Assembly (NCBI GenBank): GCA_030591285.1
Contig: JAUVBH010000024.1
Span: 1-11,340 of the forward strand
Length of the DNA stretch: 11,340 nucleotides
Reading direction: 5' to 3'
DNA from: Thermoplasmatota archaeon
Lineage (GTDB): Archaea > Thermoplasmatota > Penumbrarchaeia > Penumbrarchaeales > Penumbrarchaeaceae
In this document: positions 7,760-11,340 of the stretch, piece by piece
Layout: each line of letters begins with the position of its first letter
Numbering within the stretch: the first letter of the stretch is position 1
The notes under the pieces: model-generated
Told to the model about the DNA's origin: nothing
Database searches by the model: none
Seen by the model: only the letters and a program-made list of their open reading frames with translations
Position numbers and translations under genes: made by a program

Positions 7760-10420
7760 TTAATTCGCCTCCCTTAGAGCCATATTGATAATGTCACCGT
7801 AGTCCACCGGATCGGATCTCACCGATCTGCATGGATCCACACCATCTTCACCGTAGCAGAACTGGATAATTACACCGATAGTGTTCCTGACCGTCCTATC
7901 TGGCAGGACCTTAAGATCTTCAAGAGCGTTGATCAGTCTTCTCTGCATGTAACCTGATCTTGATGTCCTGACAGCTGTATCCACCAGACCTTCTCTTCCT
8001 CCCATGCTGTGGAAGAAGTATTCGGTCGGTGAAAGTCCTTTCTTGTAGCATGATTTAACGAAACCCTTAGCTGCTGCACCAAGGTCGTCCTGTTTGAAAT
8101 GGGGGAGGGTCCTCTTCTGGTATCCTCTCGTGATCCTCTCTCCTCTCACGGCTTGCTGACCGATAGAACCAGACATCTGCGAAAGGTTCAACATCGAACC
8201 TCTTGCACCGGACCTGGCCATGATAACAGCTGAGTTCTTCAGACCAAGATATTTAGATGCGATCTGACCCGCAGTGTCCCTGGCTCTTCCAAGGGTCCTC
8301 ATTGCTTCGACCTCAAGGGTCTCCTTCAATGACCTACCTGGAAGATGCTCGAGATACCCTGAGTTGAACTTTCTAACATAGTCGTCAACCTTCGCTTCGG
8401 CTTCATCCAATGTTTCGGCGATCCTCATCTTGGCCTCTTCCGGGATATCCTCTTCATCGATACCCGTGGAGAAACCCATCAGAGTGATGGCAGCGATGCC
8501 AACCCTTGTTGCATCATCCAGGAACTCCCGGCCTATATCGGATCCATGGTCCCTGACGATCTTCTCCAGAAGCCTTCCCTTGAAAGCTCCCACGGACTTT
8601 TCGTCAATCGGACCTGTGAGAAGGAAGGACTTGTTATCCTCATCGGTGTCGATCTTGACCCAGGTATCCTCGCTTGGATCATCATCCTCTCCGCCGTATA
8701 CAGCGGATGAGTAGCTCATGTGAAGCCCTGGAGGAAGGATCATGGAGAATATTGTCTTTCCACCCCAGTACTCCACTCCATCATCATCGACCTCATCAGC
8801 GTCTGGAAGTCCACCTTTGTATGAGGTCCTGGAGAGAATGTGGAAAGCTTCTTCCTTGACGAACATCGGGTTCTTGTGGGTAAGAAGAAAGTTACCAGAT
8901 ATGTGGTCATGAATGCAACCAATGACAGGGCCTCCGAACCTTGGGGATAGGATATGCTCCTGAACCCTCATGATTATCTTGGCCTCTGCCCTGGCCTCTT
9001 CTCCCTGGAGACAGTGAAGGTTCATTTCATCACCGTCAAAATCAGCGTTGTATGGTGGACAATCGGGTAAATTGAGCCTGAATGTCTTACCGCCCATGAC
9101 ACGAACTTCATGGGCCATCATGGACATCCTGTGCAGTGAAGGCTGCCTGTTGAACAGAACTATATCTCCATCCATCAGATGCCTCTCGACAATATAGCCG
9201 ACCTGGATCTTCTCCACCAGGGTCTCCTTGTTCCTGTCAGTGATCCTGAGTCTCTGCCCATCTGGTCTTATAACATAATTCGCACCAGGATGCATTTCAG
9301 GACCTCTTACGACGAACTCCTTGGCCTGTTCGAAGTTGAACTCATTGACCCTTATGGGGACTGTAAGTTCCACAGCAACCGGCATAGGGACCCCGACCTC
9401 GTTGATCGAGATGTAAGGATCTGGAGAGATAACGGTCCTGGCTGAGAAATTAACCCTCTTTCCAGAAAGGTTAGAACGGAAACGACCTTCTTTTCCCTTG
9501 AGTCTCTGGGCAAGGGTCTTGAGAGGTCTACCAGAGCGGTGTCTTGCTGGAGGTATACCAGAGGTCTGATTGTCGAAGTATGTTGTAATGTGATACTGGA
9601 GAAGTTCCCAGAGATCCTCAACGATAAGCTGAGGAGCACCTGAATCCCTGTTCTCCTGAAGTCTCTGGTTGATCCTGAGAACATCTACGAGCTTATGTGT
9701 AAGATCGTCCTCAGATCTATCTCCGGATTCCAGTGTAATGGAAGGTCTTACAGTGACCGGTGGAACCGGTAGTGATGTCAGGACCATCCACTCTGGTCTG
9801 GAAACCTCTGGGTTCAATCCCAGGAGTGGAAGGTGATCATCGGGGATCCTCTCAAGTCTCTCTCTGATCTCCTTTGGTGTCAGTTTGTGGCCCTCTTCCC
9901 TGTAGGTAGTGGGTTTATCCAGAGTGATCTTCTTTGACATCTCACCGCAATCCGGATGCGGACACTGTGAGACACCTATGGCCTCTGACCGGATCTGTCC
10001 TGACAGGGTAGCGAACTGAAATGGTGCATATGAGATCCCACCAAGTCCCCTGATCCTATCAAAATGCTGCTGGATCCTGTCACCTGGAAGTTTCACACGA
10101 CCACAAACCCGACATGTCGCGCTAAGCATCTCCTTTATGAGTTTGGTGTATCCCTCGTGTATGACAGGCATAGCAAGGTCAATGTGTCCAAAATGGCCAG
10201 GACACTCATCGACCTTCTTTCCGCAGGTCTTACACTTCAGCCCAGGTTCGATAACACCAAGCCTTGGATCCATCAATCCCATATCGATGGGGAACCCATC
10301 ATCATCGTAGGTGTCAGCAGTGATGATCTTCGTTGCTGACATCTTTCTGATCTCTTCAGGAGAAAGAAGGGCGAACTGGATCTTTCCGATCTTCTTTGGT
10401 ATATATTGATAACTTACCAT
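7760..10420 (-). CDS. rpoA1: RNA polymerase subunit A' (RpoA1)
   Basis: An 886-residue protein, the normal length for archaeal A'. Near the N-terminus the clamp zinc site appears as CKTC...CPGHFGH (residues about 63-79). A second cysteine set follows (CRVC about 103-106, CPHPDC about 153-158). The catalytic loop NADFDGD (about 458-464) supplies the three Asp residues that hold the active-site magnesium. The C-terminal LSPTEYFFHSMGGREGLVDTAVRTS (about 796-820) is the bridge-helix region. All key residues are intact. Start: GTG (10426), ATG (10423) and ATG (10420) are consecutive; GGAGGTG directly upstream gives the best spacing, 7 bases, to the ATG at 10420. The first GTG overlaps the binding site and is unlikely. 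The upstream stop of rpoB is only 12 bases away and the TAA stop abuts the rpoA2 ATG. Confidence 0.97.
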   Translation of the reverse strand: MVSYQYIPKKIGKIQFALLSPEEIRKMSATKIITADTYDDDGFPIDMGLMDPRLGVIEPGLKCKTCGKKVDECPGHFGHIDLAMPVIHEGYTKLIKEMLSATCRVCGRVKLPGDRIQQHFDRIRGLGGISYAPFQFATLSGQIRSEAIGVSQCPHPDCGEMSKKITLDKPTTYREEGHKLTPKEIRERLERIPDDHLPLLGLNPEVSRPEWMVLTSLPVPPVTVRPSITLESGDRSEDDLTHKLVDVLRINQRLQENRDSGAPQLIVEDLWELLQYHITTYFDNQTSGIPPARHRSGRPLKTLAQRLKGKEGRFRSNLSGKRVNFSARTVISPDPYISINEVGVPMPVAVELTVPIRVNEFNFEQAKEFVVRGPEMHPGANYVIRPDGQRLRITDRNKETLVEKIQVGYIVERHLMDGDIVLFNRQPSLHRMSMMAHEVRVMGGKTFRLNLPDCPPYNADFDGDEMNLHCLQGEEARAEAKIIMRVQEHILSPRFGGPVIGCIHDHISGNFLLTHKNPMFVKEEAFHILSRTSYKGGLPDADEVDDDGVEYWGGKTIFSMILPPGLHMSYSSAVYGGEDDDPSEDTWVKIDTDEDNKSFLLTGPIDEKSVGAFKGRLLEKIVRDHGSDIGREFLDDATRVGIAAITLMGFSTGIDEEDIPEEAKMRIAETLDEAEAKVDDYVRKFNSGYLEHLPGRSLKETLEVEAMRTLGRARDTAGQIASKYLGLKNSAVIMARSGARGSMLNLSQMSGSIGQQAVRGERITRGYQKRTLPHFKQDDLGAAAKGFVKSCYKKGLSPTEYFFHSMGGREGLVDTAVRTSRSGYMQRRLINALEDLKVLPDRTVRNTIGVIIQFCYGEDGVDPCRSVRSDPVDYGDIINMALREAN

Positions 10421-10425
10421 CATCA

Positions 10426-10432
10426 CACCTCC
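10426..10432 (-). promoter_or_regulatory. Ribosome binding site that decides the rpoA1 start
   Basis: GGAGGTG follows directly after the rpoB TAA. Its GGAGG core is 4 bases from the ATG at 10423 and 7 bases from the ATG at 10420. The usual archaeal spacing favours 10420. The alternative GTG at 10426 overlaps the motif. Confidence 0.6.
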
Positions 10433-11340
10433 TTAACGCAGATCCTCCAAATGCAGTCTCATGGCAACGCACATTGATTTCAACTCGTCCATGAGCAGTT
10501 TGAATGCGTAGCTTGTCTGAACAGGATGGATGTTGCCGGTCTCTCCGCAGACAGGGCACCTGAGTGCTCCTCTCTTGTCGAGCATGGCAACGTTACCACA
10601 CTTGGGGTTGCCGCAGACATATTCGATGGTCCCATCGGACTCATCCAGAAGTCTGTCCTTGATGACCATTGATACACCATGGGCGATCAAACAGTCCCTC
10701 TCCATCTCACCGAACCTCAGACCACCCTGTCTTGAGCGACCCTCGGTTGGTTGTCTGGTAAGAATCTGAACCGGTCCTCTTGATCGAACATGCATCTTTC
10801 CGGACACCATGTGGTGCAGTTTCAGGTAGTAGATGACACCCTTGAAGACCTCGACACGAAGTTTTCTTCCTGTGAAAGGATCATACATGACCTCTTTCCC
10901 AGTAGGTTTGAAACCGACCTCGAGGAGCTGCCTTCTGATGTCATCCTCCCTTTCACCGGAGAATGCAGTGCCATCAACGGTCCTGCCCTTCATGGAACCT
11001 ACTTTACCCCCGATCATCTCGAGGACATGGGCTACTGTCATACGGGAGGGGATAGCGTGGGGATTGGTCACAAGATCGGGTATGATCCCGTCCTCGTTGA
11101 AAGGCATATCCTCTGGATTGGCGATCAATCCGATGACTCCCTTCTGACCGTGCCTTGAAGCGAACTTATCACCAATTTCAGGGATCTTCTCGCTTCTCAC
11201 GTTGACCTTCACCAATCTCAATCCGTTCTCTGATTCTGTTATCATAACAGTATCAATATATCCGGATTCCCTTGGTCTAACGGTTAGTGATGTTTCCCTT
11301 CTCCTTCTGGGAGTAAGGAAATCCGTGTGCTCTTCAAGGA
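10433..11340 (-). CDS. rpoB: RNA polymerase subunit B, C-terminal part (cut by window edge)
   Basis: The frame is open from the right edge of the window for about 301 residues to a TAA at 10433. The visible part contains the conserved [12 protein letters not shown] motif, which lies near the catalytic centre. It is followed by the [17 protein letters not shown] and [17 protein letters not shown] stretches, typical of archaeal and eukaryotic B subunits. A C-terminal zinc ribbon (CGNPKCGN...CPVC, about 10545-10615) and the end [16 protein letters not shown] complete the clamp-contacting tail. The ATG at 11245 lies inside the gene and is not its start, because conserved coding continues upstream to the edge. 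Whether the gene is one B or split into B' and B'' cannot be seen here. It leads the operon rpoB-rpoA1-rpoA2-rpl30e. Confidence 0.97.
   Translation of the reverse strand, partial: LEEHTDFLTPRRRRETSLTVRPRESGYIDTVMITESENGLRLVKVNVRSEKIPEIGDKFASRHGQKGVIGLIANPEDMPFNEDGIIPDLVTNPHAIPSRMTVAHVLEMIGGKVGSMKGRTVDGTAFSGEREDDIRRQLLEVGFKPTGKEVMYDPFTGRKLRVEVFKGVIYYLKLHHMVSGKMHVRSRGPVQILTRQPTEGRSRQGGLRFGEMERDCLIAHGVSMVIKDRLLDESDGTIEYVCGNPKCGNVAMLDKRGALRCPVCGETGNIHPVQTSYAFKLLMDELKSMCVAMRLHLEDLR

Overview
The window looks like a euryarchaeal chromosome segment. It carries an archaeal-type RNA polymerase with split A' and A'' subunits, ribosomal protein L30e, Spt5, SecE and an FtsZ1-type cell-division protein, with archaeal TATA-type promoter sequence and strong GGAGG-type ribosome binding sites. 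A secreted single-span protein with a poly-Asp linker next to these genes suggests a member of Thermoplasmatota. That placement is an inference from style, not from a marker comparison.

Layout from right to left (most genes are on the minus strand): the C-terminal part of rpoB runs off the right edge; then rpoA1 (A'), rpoA2 (A'') and rpl30e follow with almost no spacing and good ribosome binding sites, forming one transcription/translation operon. After a 150-base gap holding nested inverted repeats and a TATA box comes a second tight cluster, ftsZ1-secE-spt5. A T-rich stretch then separates it from a minus-strand gene for a secreted, membrane-anchored protein of unknown function. At the left end, two plus-strand genes (a UspA-type stress protein and a GufA/ZIP-type metal transporter) converge on it with only 7 bases between stop codons.

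How the genes work together: RpoB, A' and A'' are the catalytic core of RNA polymerase. Spt5 binds the polymerase clamp as elongation factor and links it to ribosomes. SecE belongs to the protein translocon and FtsZ1 to cell division. The gene orders rpoB-rpoA1-rpoA2-rpl30e and ftsZ-secE-spt5 are both familiar in archaea, but here they are joined end to end. The usual followers of each (nusA-S12-S7 after L30e; L11-L1-L10-L12 after spt5) are absent.

The most unusual item is the A'' subunit. It is 727 residues long, against about 390 in typical archaea, because of an N-terminal extension of roughly 290-350 residues. The extension contains a helix-hairpin-helix-like segment and a PUA/EVE-like beta-rich segment joined by charged linkers, which suggests extra nucleic-acid-binding modules on the polymerase.
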